From JAFGED01 sp964551295 (GTDB taxonomy: Bacteria > Chloroflexota > Anaerolineae > B4-G1), in contig CAZKDJ010000187.1 of NCBI GenBank assembly GCA_964551295.1, forward strand, positions 1 to 7,827: a stretch of DNA of 7,827 nt, read 5' to 3'. Position numbers and translations under genes: made by a program. This document shows, one piece after another, positions 1-7,629 of the stretch. The number at the start of each line of letters is the position of its first letter. Within the stretch, counting starts at the first letter, position 1. The notes beneath the pieces are model-generated. The model was not told where the DNA came from. It saw only the letters and a program-made list of their open reading frames with translations, and searched no databases.

Positions 1-3000
1 GGCCGGTACCCTTGCCGGGTTCTTTGGTGGTGAAGAAGGGGTCGTAGATGTGGGGCAGCACGTCGTCTGGGATGCCGGTGCCGGTATCGGCGACGCGTAC
101 GCACACCCAGTCTCCGGGTCGCATGTCGGGCAGTGGTGGGGTGCCGTCCTCCTCACTCTGCACTCGATCCAGGGTAATGTGGAATCGACCGCCTTGTGGC
201 ATCGCGTCGCGGGCATTGGTGGCCAGGTTCATGATAGCTTGCTGGATGCGCGTCGGATCGGCGTGTATCGTATACTCGTCCTGGCCATAGGTCATTTCTA
301 CCTTGATGTTCTCCGAGAGGGTGCGTTGCAGCAGCTTGATTTGCTCCTTTATGAACGCCAACAGATCCATGGGGCCGCGTTCGAGGACGGTGCGCCGGCT
401 AAAGTCCATGATCTGTTGGATCAGATCACTGGCTCGCCGGGCTTGCTGATCGATGATCTCCAATCGCTCGTACACCTCTCCCGGCACATCGGGGGAGCGC
501 AGCGACATGCCGGCATAGAGGGTGATGACGGCCATGATGTTGTTAAAATCGTGGGCGATGCCGGCGGCCAGTTGGCCCACGGCAGCCAGGCGTTCCTGCT
601 GCTGGATACGCCGTTCGACCTCGCGCTGCTGGGTCACGTCGCGGATGACGAGCACCCATCCTTTGGGGGTGGAGCCTTCTTCGATGGGACGAGCGATGGC
701 CTGAAAGGTTTGCCCCTCGGTGCCCGCCTCGTGCCACAGCCCTTCAGGGGGCGAGGTGAGCAGTTCGACCAGCGGGTGGCCACCTAGGCAGGTGAGGGTG
801 CCCCCCACCAGTGTATCAGCCAGAATGGCCAAATCTTGGCGGCCCAGCGGGTTTGCCAGGACGACGCGGTTCTCGGTATCCAGCAGGATCACACCTTCGG
901 GCACGGTGTCTATGATCTGCTGCACGCGCTGGGCTTGTTCTTGGATCTGGGTCAGCAGGTGCTCCCGTTCTTCCTCCGCCTGCTTACGCTCGGTGATGTC
1001 CTTATCGACGCCGCGATAACCGAGGAGGTTATCCCCTTCGTCCAGTATGGGAGTGCCGCTGGTCAGCAAATAGACCTCGCGCCCGTCTTTGGTGATGCAG
1101 CGATTCTCCAGGTCCACGATGGGCGCCTTGTTGACCATGATCTCGCCAAAGATCTCGTCGAGGCGGGAGATCTCCTCCTCTGGCAGTATGTCGAAGGGAG
1201 TCTTGCCCAGCATCTCCTCGACGGTGTAGCCCAGCACGTCCATGATTCTCTCGGAGCAGTAAGTGTAGCGACCTTGAGCATCCATCTCCCACACCCAGTC
1301 GGACGTGCTCAGCGCTACGTCGCGGAAGCGGGTCTCCGATTCCTTGATCTCGTCCTGCAACTGGGCGATCTGGAGGGCCGTAGCGCCTTGCTTGGCCAGG
1401 GTCTGGTAGAGAGCCAGTTTGCTCGAATCGAAATACCCCTTTTGCCCGGATGCCGCGAAGATAATCCCCAACCAATTGTCGCCTGCTGTGATGGGGACGA
1501 TCGCTATGCTACCCCAGCCGTCTTGGGTGGCAAGCGCCAGGGTGTTTTCATCAACGCGCTCATCGTGTAGCACATCAGCCGATGCAAACAGCGTGTCAGG
1601 TGTAATGAGGTTTAAGATCGGGAACTGGGAGGCCGGGAATCGAGTGCCGGCAGGGGGCTCTGGGAAGCCGCTGTCGAAGCTCGAAGAGCGGCGGCTGATC
1701 AGGGTGAGATCTTTGTCCGCGCCTCGTTCAAGGGTCAGTATTTCCGTGCCCACCTGCGGATAAAGGCCAGACTGCTCGGCCAACACATCCAACACCTGCT
1801 CCTCGGTTTGAGCGCTGGTCAGTGCCTGGCTGACCTCGAGGCGCATGTGGGTTTCGTACAGGGCGCGTTCGATTTGTGCTTCGGCCTGCTTGCGCTCGGT
1901 GACGTCGAGACCGGTCCCGACCAGTTTGATAGGCTTGCCCGATTCGTCTCTGATAACCTCGCTCTGGGCGTGCAAGACCCGGATTTGGCCGTCGATGAGA
2001 ACGATTCGGAATTCCAGATCGTATGGTGCTGTCTCCGTAATCGCATCGTCGAGGGCAGACAGTACGGTTTCTCTGTCGTCGGGATGGATATGCGAGGCGA
2101 ACTCTTCCATGCTGACGGGCTCAGTATACTTGTCTTCATACTTGTAGATACGAAACATTTCCTCGGAAACGGTAAACTCTTCGTTCTCGAGATTCAGCTC
2201 CCAACTCCCAAGGTGGGCAATGCGTTGAGCTTGCCTTAGATTGGCTTCGCTCTCCCGTAGCGCCTCCTCTGCCTGCGCTCGAACCGCCTCGGTTTGGACG
2301 TGCTCGGTGATATCCTGCGTCGCGCTGATGATGCGCACGACGCGGCCCTGAGCATTGTCCCATATAGGATATCCATAGTCACGCAGCCAACGCTTTTTCC
2401 CTTCCTTGGTGATGATGCGATACTCGGCCACGTCTGGCTGGCCGGTGAGGCGAATTTGCAGGTGTTCGATGGCCAGAGGCAGATCGTCGGGGTGCAAAAG
2501 GCTCGGCCAGCCACCGTGCGCCTCGAGATCATCTGCGGTGAAACCGGTGATGCGGACGACGGCCCCTGCTGTCCATTCGGGCACCGTTGTGCCATCCGGT
2601 TCCACGTGGACCGCGTAGGCGATGTCGGAGGTGAGTTCCGAGACGATGCGGTAACGCTCCTCGCTTGCCTGCAGGGCCTGCACGGCCTCAATTCGGGCGA
2701 TGACGCCCCCGACTTGGGTGCCGATGGTCTCGATCACATTGCGGGTGTTCACGGGGATCTCGTCGTGAACATGGGAGGCGAGGTTAAGTACGGCAATGAC
2801 CTGCTTTTCATATATCACCGGGATGACGGCCAGGGCGTGCAGGCCTTCACCTTGCAGGGGTCCCCGCATGTCGGGTGGAAAGTCGGTGCTGTGCATATAG
2901 GTGGGTTCCCTCGTCAGAACGAACCGGGTATTAGGCGCGTCGGCACCATAGTGGGAAGCGCTCTCTATGAACTCGGCGCTCATCCCTGTGTGTGCCGCCA

Positions 3001-4321
3001 GGTCTAGTTCCCCGGTAAGTGCGTCAAAGAGATACACACCGCCAGAGTCGATTTCTTCCATCTGGAGAGCAGCTTGCAACACCTGGTTCAGCGCTTCTGG
3101 CAGGTCGCTGGTCGAGCTGAGCGCGATGCCCAGGTCGCGCTGGATGCGCAAGGCTTCTTCTGTGCGCACCCGCTTGGTGATATCGCGACCCTCCGGGATG
3201 AGAAAACTCACGTTCCCTGCTTCATCTCTCACCGGCTTGAGCGAAAAGTCGATATCGTGCACGCTGCCATCGCCTGCCAGATGGTTCACCTCGAAGCGGA
3301 TAAACTCTCCAGAGGCTGCTCTGCTGATGGCGTCGCGCAACCGCTCCTGCAACTCGAGCGAATGGGCCCACCAGGGCGTTTCCCAGAACAGTTTCCCGAC
3401 CACGTCTGATTCTTCAAGGCCGGCAAAGTCTAGCGCAGCTTGATTGACCGCGGTAAGGGTTCCGTCCGGCATCATCACACCCATGAACTGGAAGGTTTGA
3501 TCAAAGATCGCGCGGAGCCTGCACCTACTGTTTTTCAACGCCTCCTCCGTCCGCTTTTGCTCAGTGATGTCGGTCGATATGCCGGCGACGGCGTAGGGTT
3601 CGCCGGCGGCATCCACGAGTGGGAATTTGAGTGCGATGAAGGTGTGCATACCATCGGGTAAAGGAACGGCTTCTTCCGTCTGCACAGCGTTTCGGGCTTT
3701 GAGTGCGGCCTGATCGTCTGCCAGGAGCTTGTTCGCGGTCTCTGGCGGGAAAATGTCGTGCGGTGTCTTGCCGATGGCCTCTCCCTGCTGCAAGTCGAAT
3801 ATCGTTTCAATCTGGTTGTTGACCAGTAGATAGCGTCCCTGTAGATCCTTGACCTGGATCGCTGCTGGGGAATGATCCGCGATAGCATTCAGCAACTGCC
3901 GGTTTTTTTGTAGTTCCTTTTCCACCCGCTTGTGCAGCTGATGTTCCTCCCTTTCTCGCAGCGCACGCCTCACCACCGGTCCCAGCCGCGAGAGGCGTTC
4001 CTTCAGCACATAGTCGGTTGCCCCGGCCTTGAGGCTTTCGATGGCGGTTTCCTCGCCTATCGTGCCGGAGACAAAGATGAACGGCAGGTCGAGGTCGCGC
4101 TCGAGGTACAGATGCAGAGCCGTCAGTCCATCAAAGCTCGGTAGATTGTAGTCGGCCAGAATGGCATCATAGTTCGGTGTGTCGAGACAGGCCAGGAACT
4201 CGGCTCGGGTCTCCACGCGCTCCCATTGGCATGCGTAGCCGGCTTCCTCCAACTTGGCAACCTCAAGCTCTGCGTCTAGAGGCTCGTCTTCCAGAATAAG
4301 CAGGCGGAGAGCATTTGACAT
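1..4321 (-). CDS. Soluble multi-sensor hybrid histidine kinase, REC-(PAS2-GAF)x2-PAS2-HisKA-HATPase, C-terminus beyond window
   Basis: This is a cytoplasmic sensor kinase that should autophosphorylate on His and also accept phosphate on an N-terminal receiver. The minus frame is open without a stop for 1440 codons and runs off base 1. Residues 1-120 form a receiver: acidic pocket E11-D12, phospho-acceptor D57 (LADYNLP), S85 (VSGT) and K107 (YVLKER). Approximate sensor domains follow: PAS 140-253, PAS 266-382, GAF 393-545, PAS 552-671, PAS 692-806, GAF 828-984, PAS 992-1109, PAS 1130-1230. Most PAS domains end in the usual DIT or DVT plus ERK/QKR-type linker. HisKA has H1257 (GIAHDFNN); the HATPase has N1369 (TNARDA), D1412 (DTGTGIP), and an FFTTK...GKGTG stretch cut by the edge. 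I see no membrane segment or signal peptide. The HDFNN class often carries a C-terminal receiver, which would lie outside. The start is fixed by a strong ribosome binding site. Ligands cannot be predicted. Confidence 0.93.
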   Translation of the reverse strand, partial: MSNALRLLILEDEPLDAELEVAKLEEAGYACQWERVETRAEFLACLDTPNYDAILADYNLPSFDGLTALHLYLERDLDLPFIFVSGTIGEETAIESLKAGATDYVLKERLSRLGPVVRRALREREEHQLHKRVEKELQKNRQLLNAIADHSPAAIQVKDLQGRYLLVNNQIETIFDLQQGEAIGKTPHDIFPPETANKLLADDQAALKARNAVQTEEAVPLPDGMHTFIALKFPLVDAAGEPYAVAGISTDITEQKRTEEALKNSRCRLRAIFDQTFQFMGVMMPDGTLTAVNQAALDFAGLEESDVVGKLFWETPWWAHSLELQERLRDAISRAASGEFIRFEVNHLAGDGSVHDIDFSLKPVRDEAGNVSFLIPEGRDITKRVRTEEALRIQRDLGIALSSTSDLPEALNQVLQAALQMEEIDSGGVYLFDALTGELDLAAHTGMSAEFIESASHYGADAPNTRFVLTREPTYMHSTDFPPDMRGPLQGEGLHALAVIPVIYEKQVIAVLNLASHVHDEIPVNTRNVIETIGTQVGGVIARIEAVQALQASEERYRIVSELTSDIAYAVHVEPDGTTVPEWTAGAVVRITGFTADDLEAHGGWPSLLHPDDLPLAIEHLQIRLTGQPDVAEYRIITKEGKKRWLRDYGYPIWDNAQGRVVRIISATQDITEHVQTEAVRAQAEEALRESEANLRQAQRIAHLGSWELNLENEEFTVSEEMFRIYKYEDKYTEPVSMEEFASHIHPDDRETVLSALDDAITETAPYDLEFRIVLIDGQIRVLHAQSEVIRDESGKPIKLVGTGLDVTERKQAEAQIERALYETHMRLEVSQALTSAQTEEQVLDVLAEQSGLYPQVGTEILTLERGADKDLTLISRRSSSFDSGFPEPPAGTRFPASQFPILNLITPDTLFASADVLHDERVDENTLALATQDGWGSIAIVPITAGDNWLGIIFAASGQKGYFDSSKLALYQTLAKQGATALQIAQLQDEIKESETRFRDVALSTSDWVWEMDAQGRYTYCSERIMDVLGYTVEEMLGKTPFDILPEEEISRLDEIFGEIMVNKAPIVDLENRCITKDGREVYLLTSGTPILDEGDNLLGYRGVDKDITERKQAEEEREHLLTQIQEQAQRVQQIIDTVPEGVILLDTENRVVLANPLGRQDLAILADTLVGGTLTCLGGHPLVELLTSPPEGLWHEAGTEGQTFQAIARPIEEGSTPKGWVLVIRDVTQQREVERRIQQQERLAAVGQLAAGIAHDFNNIMAVITLYAGMSLRSPDVPGEVYERLEIIDQQARRASDLIQQIMDFSRRTVLERGPMDLLAFIKEQIKLLQRTLSENIKVEMTYGQDEYTIHADPTRIQQAIMNLATNARDAMPQGGRFHITLDRVQSEEDGTPPLPDMRPGDWVCVRVADTGTGIPDDVLPHIYDPFFTTKEPGKGTG

Positions 4322-4326
4322 GGTTG

Positions 4327-4333
4327 TCTCCTT
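4327..4333 (-). promoter_or_regulatory. Ribosome binding site of the large hybrid kinase
   Basis: The minus strand reads AAGGAGA, then five bases (CAACC), then ATG at 4321. This near-consensus Shine-Dalgarno sequence decides the start of the hybrid kinase and shows that it is translated independently of the truncated reading frame just upstream. Confidence 0.8.
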
Positions 4334-4412
4334 TTTGCTTTTTCTCTGCGTAGGGAGCAAGAGATAAGAACTCGGGATTCGTCACCGATTATGGATCACA
4401 TTCGGCGGTGGT

Positions 4413-4454
4413 TCAGGCGTCATCTTCTGCCAGCAAGATATCTTTAGTTTCCAT
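4413..4454 (-). pseudogene. Stump of a stand-alone response-regulator (CheY/Rcp1-like receiver) gene
   Basis: An ATG preceded by GGGAG (4462-4466, seven-base spacing) opens a 13-codon frame, METKDILLAEDDA, ending in TGA; a second in-frame stop lies at 4389. The reading matches the first beta strand and acidic pocket (E-D-D) of a receiver, and lines up with RLLILEDEP at the start of the neighbouring hybrid kinase. It starts 19 bases after the stop of the upstream histidine kinase. Kinases with an SHDLRAPLR-type histidine box often have a small Rcp1-like regulator immediately downstream. None of the three frames after the stop continues as a receiver, so about 110 codons would have been lost, more likely by deletion than by point mutation. 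The assignment rests on a very short match and could be coincidence. Confidence 0.45.
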
Positions 4455-4473
4455 TACGTTTCTCCCGATGTCA

Positions 4474-6261
4474 TCATTGGGAAGATGCTTCCCCTGCCTT
4501 TCCGAGGGTCAAGTAGAAGGTCGCGCCGTGGTCCGGCTCGCCTTCAGCCCATACCCGTCCACCGTGACGCTCAACGATGCGGCGTACCGTGGCCAGGCCG
4601 ATGCCTGTGCCTTTGAACTCTTCTTCTCGATGCAGCCGCTGAAACACGCCGAACAACTTGTGGGCGTATTGGGGATCAAACCCTACGCCGTTATCTCGCA
4701 CAAACAGGGTCACGTAGCCGCTTTCCTCGTTGGCCGGCAAGGTGCCAATCTCGATGTGTGCTTCTGATCGTGGGGCGGTGAACTTGACCGCATTGGAGAG
4801 CAGGTTTGCCCATACCTGATGCAGCAGGATCGGGTCGGCCTTGACGGGCGGCAGCGAGCCAATTTCCCAGGTGATGCGCCGGCCCTCTTCCTCAGGTGCT
4901 AGTTCTCGTCGCACCTTGCGGATCATCTCGTCGAGCGCGACCCGCTGGGTTTGCATCTCTGTGCGCCCGGCGCGTGAGAGGGTCAGCAGGTCGTCTATCA
5001 ATCGGTCCATCCGGTCGGTCGACTGAACGATGGTTTTTAGATAGCGCGAGGAGGTGGCATCCAGTTGTCCCTTTTCGCGCTTGAGCAAGAGATCGACAAA
5101 GCCGGCGATGTGACGCAAAGGGGCACGCAGGTCGTGAGAGACGGAATAGGCAAAGGCTTCTAGCTCCTTGTTAGAGGCTTCCAGTTGCGCGGTGCGCTCG
5201 GCGACTTGTCGCTCAAGGCTGCTGATGAAGGTTTGCAACTGGACGGTCATGCTGTTGAACGTATCGGCCAGGATTCCCAGTTCGTCTTGGCTGGCGATCT
5301 CGACCCGCTGCGAAAGGTCGCCAGCACTGACGGCCTGCGCGATTGCAGCCATAGCCTGGATTGGCTGGACGATCTGACGTATGGTTAGGAAGCCCAGCAC
5401 GCTGGCGACGATTAGCGCAACTATGACGAGGATCACAGTGATGACCACCGTATTGATGGCCAGGGGCATGGCTTTGGAGACGGCTTGCTCGGCGACGATG
5501 TTGAACTCTTGTCCCCCTAAACGAACCGTTTCGACGGCCAGGACGGCGCGCGTGCTATCCAGGCCCGCCTGGACACCGTCCTGCTCAGGCAGATCAAAGT
5601 GAGTGCCTCGCAACACCACCGAGGGGTTGCGGTGTGCCACGACTCGGCCTTGGGCATCGACGATGTAGACGCTTTGACCCTCGCCGACCTCAATGCTGGC
5701 GATCAGACCCCAGATTCTCTTGATGCGAACCTCGGCGACGAGAACGCTATCTACCAGGCCGGTGCGTAGGTCGAGCAGGGGTAGGGCGATGGCCATCAAG
5801 GGCTCACTGGAGGCTTCATCGAAGTGGACGGGGCTGTAACAGACCTGGCCGCTGGTGTAGGGGATGACAAACTCGTCAGCCTCAGCGCGGCTGCCCAGTT
5901 CGGTTGAGGTAAGGCTCAAGCGAGAGATATGAATCTGCTCTTGTCCTTGGCTATCGAGCAGGGCTAAACTTTCAAAGACATCTTGAGATATGAGTAATCT
6001 CAAGGTGTTGTACTGTTCGTTCTGGTTTAGCCCTGGCCACTGTTGTATCTTGCCGACGAGGCGTAACTCATTTTCCAACTCTTCAAAGAAGGCTGTTACC
6101 TCGGTGGCAACACCTTGCGCTACCTCGCGCTGCAAATCGAGTGCCTGCTGCTTCTGGGCGACAAGACTCTGCCAGGCCAGGATGGTCCCGACCAGCAGCA
6201 GGGGGCCGATGGCCAAAGTGATGAAGGCTACGCCTAATCGCACCCGGATGCTTTTGCGCAT
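4474..6261 (-). CDS. Membrane-bound dCACHE-HAMP sensor histidine kinase
   Basis: This is an intact 595-residue transmembrane sensor kinase. Residues 9-31 form the first membrane segment after a basic start (MRKSIRVR). Residues 32-268 form the extracytoplasmic sensor, which resembles a double CACHE fold (FVIPYTSGQVCYSPV; VYIVDAQGRVVAHRNP). The second membrane segment is 269-294. HAMP spans about 291-345 (P300, then DELGILADTFNSM), followed by a short coiled coil (RQVAERTAQLEASNKELEAF). HisKA carries H376 in SVSHDLRAPLR. The ATPase has N490 (NLLSNAVKF), D523 in DNGVGF, F-box KLFGVF and G551-G555 in GTGIGL, so all catalytic motifs are present. The ATG at 6261 follows an in-frame TGA at 6271-6273, so no longer start exists. 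The ribosome site is weak (AAAGG, distant), and the gene begins 19 bases after the lipoprotein gene stop, suggesting translational coupling in one operon. dCACHE domains usually bind amino acids or other small molecules; the ligand here is unknown. Confidence 0.93.
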   Translation of the reverse strand: MRKSIRVRLGVAFITLAIGPLLLVGTILAWQSLVAQKQQALDLQREVAQGVATEVTAFFEELENELRLVGKIQQWPGLNQNEQYNTLRLLISQDVFESLALLDSQGQEQIHISRLSLTSTELGSRAEADEFVIPYTSGQVCYSPVHFDEASSEPLMAIALPLLDLRTGLVDSVLVAEVRIKRIWGLIASIEVGEGQSVYIVDAQGRVVAHRNPSVVLRGTHFDLPEQDGVQAGLDSTRAVLAVETVRLGGQEFNIVAEQAVSKAMPLAINTVVITVILVIVALIVASVLGFLTIRQIVQPIQAMAAIAQAVSAGDLSQRVEIASQDELGILADTFNSMTVQLQTFISSLERQVAERTAQLEASNKELEAFAYSVSHDLRAPLRHIAGFVDLLLKREKGQLDATSSRYLKTIVQSTDRMDRLIDDLLTLSRAGRTEMQTQRVALDEMIRKVRRELAPEEEGRRITWEIGSLPPVKADPILLHQVWANLLSNAVKFTAPRSEAHIEIGTLPANEESGYVTLFVRDNGVGFDPQYAHKLFGVFQRLHREEEFKGTGIGLATVRRIVERHGGRVWAEGEPDHGATFYLTLGKAGEASSQ

Positions 6262-6280
6262 AGCAGCGGCTCACATACCT

Positions 6281-6764
6281 TTAGCGAATGATGATGTCTG
6301 CCTGTAGCAGGACATTGTCCGAGATGTCAAGGCCGATGGTTTCAGCTGTCTTTAAGTTGACCGCCGAAAAGAACTCGGCTGTTTCTACCGGCAAGTCGGC
6401 CGGCTTGCTCCCCTGTAGAATTTGGTCGGCCAGCCGTGCTGCTTGCTTTCCAGAACTAGTTTGCTTCATACCATAGGAAGTCAATACACCGTCTCTCACA
6501 ACCTCAATATTGGCTCCTGATGTGGGCAATTGAGCTTTGATAGCCGCCTCTATAAGATCAAGTATGTGAGCAGAAACCAGACTGTCAGGTAGAAAAAAGA
6601 TGGCGTCGGCCTCCTCTGGGATATTTTCAATGGCATCCACGACTTGTTCAGGATTACGAGCCTCGCACGTAATTAGCTCAATATCAAGTTTCGTGGCGGT
6701 TGCACTTGCCGATTCCATGGCTATTACAGGGCTTTGATCCTCGGGGTTATAAGGAACATAGACT
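6281..6764 (-). pseudogene. C-terminal part of interrupted ABC_sub_bind lipoprotein gene
   Basis: This is the second half of the split substrate-binding protein: 159 codons from the insertion junction to a TAA at 6281, with the only early ATG at 6718. It opens with YVPYNPEDQSP, the usual turn after the first lobe in this family. It continues with the second Rossmann-like lobe (ELITCEARNPEQVVDAI; ADAIFFLPDSLV) and the typical tail (TSYGMKQTSSGKQAARLADQ; LPVETAEFFSAVNLKTAETI). The frame differs from the N-terminal part but joins it exactly when 149 bp are removed. No good ribosome site precedes 6718, and half a binding protein without a signal peptide would stay in the cytoplasm, so independent function is unlikely. 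It probably still carries transcription into the kinase that starts 19 bases downstream. Confidence 0.85.
6760..6764. repeat. Target-site duplication, left copy
   Basis: AGACT directly abuts the left terminal repeat of the 144-bp element and is identical to the copy at 6909-6913. Confidence 0.75.
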
Positions 6765-6908
6765 CAGTAGATCCAAATTCTTGGTGTGCACATGTGCGTG
6801 TTGATGAAAATCACCTGCGAAACCGTCATTCTGAGCGTAGCGAAGAATCTCCGCCCTGCATTGGGAGACTCCTCGCTCCGCTCGGAGTGACGAAAATTGG
6901 ATCTACTG
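6765..6908. mobile_element. 144-bp non-coding MITE-like insertion
   Basis: The element is bounded by perfect 12-bp terminal inverted repeats, CAGTAGATCCAA at 6765-6776 and its complement at 6897-6908. It is flanked by perfect 5-bp direct repeats AGACT at 6760-6764 and 6909-6913 (AGTCT on the gene strand). It carries no transposase frame, so any movement must have relied on an enzyme supplied elsewhere. Inside are an off-centre long palindrome (6824-6892) and a 10-bp perfect palindrome GCACATGTGC (6788-6797). It sits in a substrate-binding-protein gene; precise excision with one target copy gives GAACAAGTCTATGTTCC, which restores the protein frame (E-Q-V-Y-V-P). I cannot assign the transposase family: the end sequence matches no insertion-sequence end I can name with confidence. 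Confidence 0.85.
6824..6892. repeat. GTCATTC-type palindromic repeat inside the insertion
   Basis: Two 29-bp arms (6824-6852 and 6864-6892) are inverted copies with 24 of 29 positions matching, separated by an 11-base loop. The left arm begins CGTCATTCTGAGCG and the right arm ends CTCGGAGTGACG. As RNA of either strand, two of the five differences become G-U pairs, so a long stable hairpin is expected. The motif resembles the dispersed GTCATTCTGAGC/GAAGAATCT repeats I know from many bacterial genomes including Chloroflexota; this is recognition from memory. No run of T follows, so a role as a classical terminator is not supported. Confidence 0.8.
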
Positions 6909-7431
6909 AGACTTGTTCAATTGCGGGTGCTACCTGTATCAACCATTCCAGCCGCCGCCCCTCTTGAATACCGAAGGTGACGCCGGTTATATTACCACCG
7001 GGGCTTTTAAGACTATCTACCAGGCCGGCGCCCACTGGGTCGGTCACAGGCACAAAAACCACGGGTATATTGTTATCGGCTGTGGCTCGCTGTGCCGCCT
7101 GGGTAGCGGGGGTGGTGATGGACAGAATCAGATCGACATTCGCCGCCGCTAGACCTTGCGCCACCGAATCAAGTTCATCCATATCGACAGTTGCACCCTC
7201 GTAGAGATAGGTGACGTTTTCGCCTTCAACGTAGCCCAACTCGGTCATGCCTTCCTTGAAACCCTCCAGAGTGGCATCTAAATCTGGCACGGTGTTTATC
7301 ACGCCGATGGTATAGTTTTGGAGTGGGGGGGCAAAGCAGGCTGTCAGCAGCGAGGTGATGAGCGTGGTCGCACAGGTGAGGGTCGGCCATCTGTGTCGGG
7401 CGCTGTTCTGAGAACGAACGTTGCCTACCAT
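6826..7431 (-). pseudogene. N-terminal part of interrupted ABC_sub_bind (TrpX-like) substrate-binding lipoprotein gene
   Basis: This is the first half of a type-1 periplasmic binding protein that should be exported and lipid-anchored. A basic, then hydrophobic leader (LTCATTLITSLL) ends in lipobox LTAC with Cys32. The first lobe follows: TIGVINTVPDLDATLEGFKE (40-59), GMTELGYVEGENV (61-73), LAAANVDLILSITTPATQAA (94-113), IPVVFVPVTDPVGAGLV (122-138) and GGNITGV (145-151), all typical of PF04392. True protein sequence ends at Val174; the following 27 residues, to the TGA at 6826, are read from the inserted element. Joined with the C-terminal part it makes 333 residues, the normal family length. 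TrpX members import tryptophan with a permease and ATPase, but none is visible here and a kinase follows instead, so a sensory role is as likely as transport. The ATG at 7431 is supported by a strong ribosome site. Confidence 0.85.
6909..6913. repeat. Target-site duplication, right copy
   Basis: AGACT directly abuts the right terminal repeat. On the gene strand it supplies the last intact bases (codon GTC, Val174) of the N-terminal half before the reading frame enters the element. Confidence 0.75.
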
Positions 7432-7439
7432 GGGTTTTA

Positions 7440-7445
7440 CCTCCC
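7440..7445 (-). promoter_or_regulatory. Ribosome binding site of the lipoprotein gene
   Basis: The minus strand reads GGGAGG, then eight bases (TAAAACCC), then ATG at 7431. This supports that start codon. Confidence 0.75.
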
Positions 7446-7629
7446 GGCTTTGGAAACCTTCCAGATAGACTAGCGTTATTTGGCTGCTAACGTGTGTCTT
7501 TGATGAAGCGTTCTGCTGAGGGGCCTTGTGGTAAGATGTTTCAGAGGGTCAGAGATTCCAAGATGTGCATGGCGTTCTCGGCGAGCCCCCTCGTTCGGTT
7601 GGGTGTGCAGCTTTTCAGCTTAAACTCAG

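Noticed and set aside
50..3007. Long plus-strand open frames at 50-787, 836-1570, 1808-2239 and 2294-3007.
   Set aside because: They lie opposite the hybrid kinase, whose minus frame gives uninterrupted PAS, GAF, HisKA and HATPase motifs. The plus frames show no family motifs and are mirror frames of biased codon use.
4429..4440. A 12-bp direct match GCCAGCAAGATA at 4429-4440 and 7799-7810, possibly a recombination footprint linked to the regulator stump.
   Set aside because: A single 12-base match with no extension on either side is weak, and both copies encode I-L-L-A in minus frames, so coincidence is adequate.
4322..4473. An internal promoter or terminator between the two kinases.
   Set aside because: A CATAAT hexamer exists on the minus strand, but the matching -35 position fits only half the consensus. 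No hairpin followed by a T run was found.
6281..6718. A separate 145-residue gene starting at ATG 6718.
   Set aside because: It lacks a convincing ribosome site, starts in the middle of the family fold, and joins exactly to the N-terminal half once the insertion is removed.
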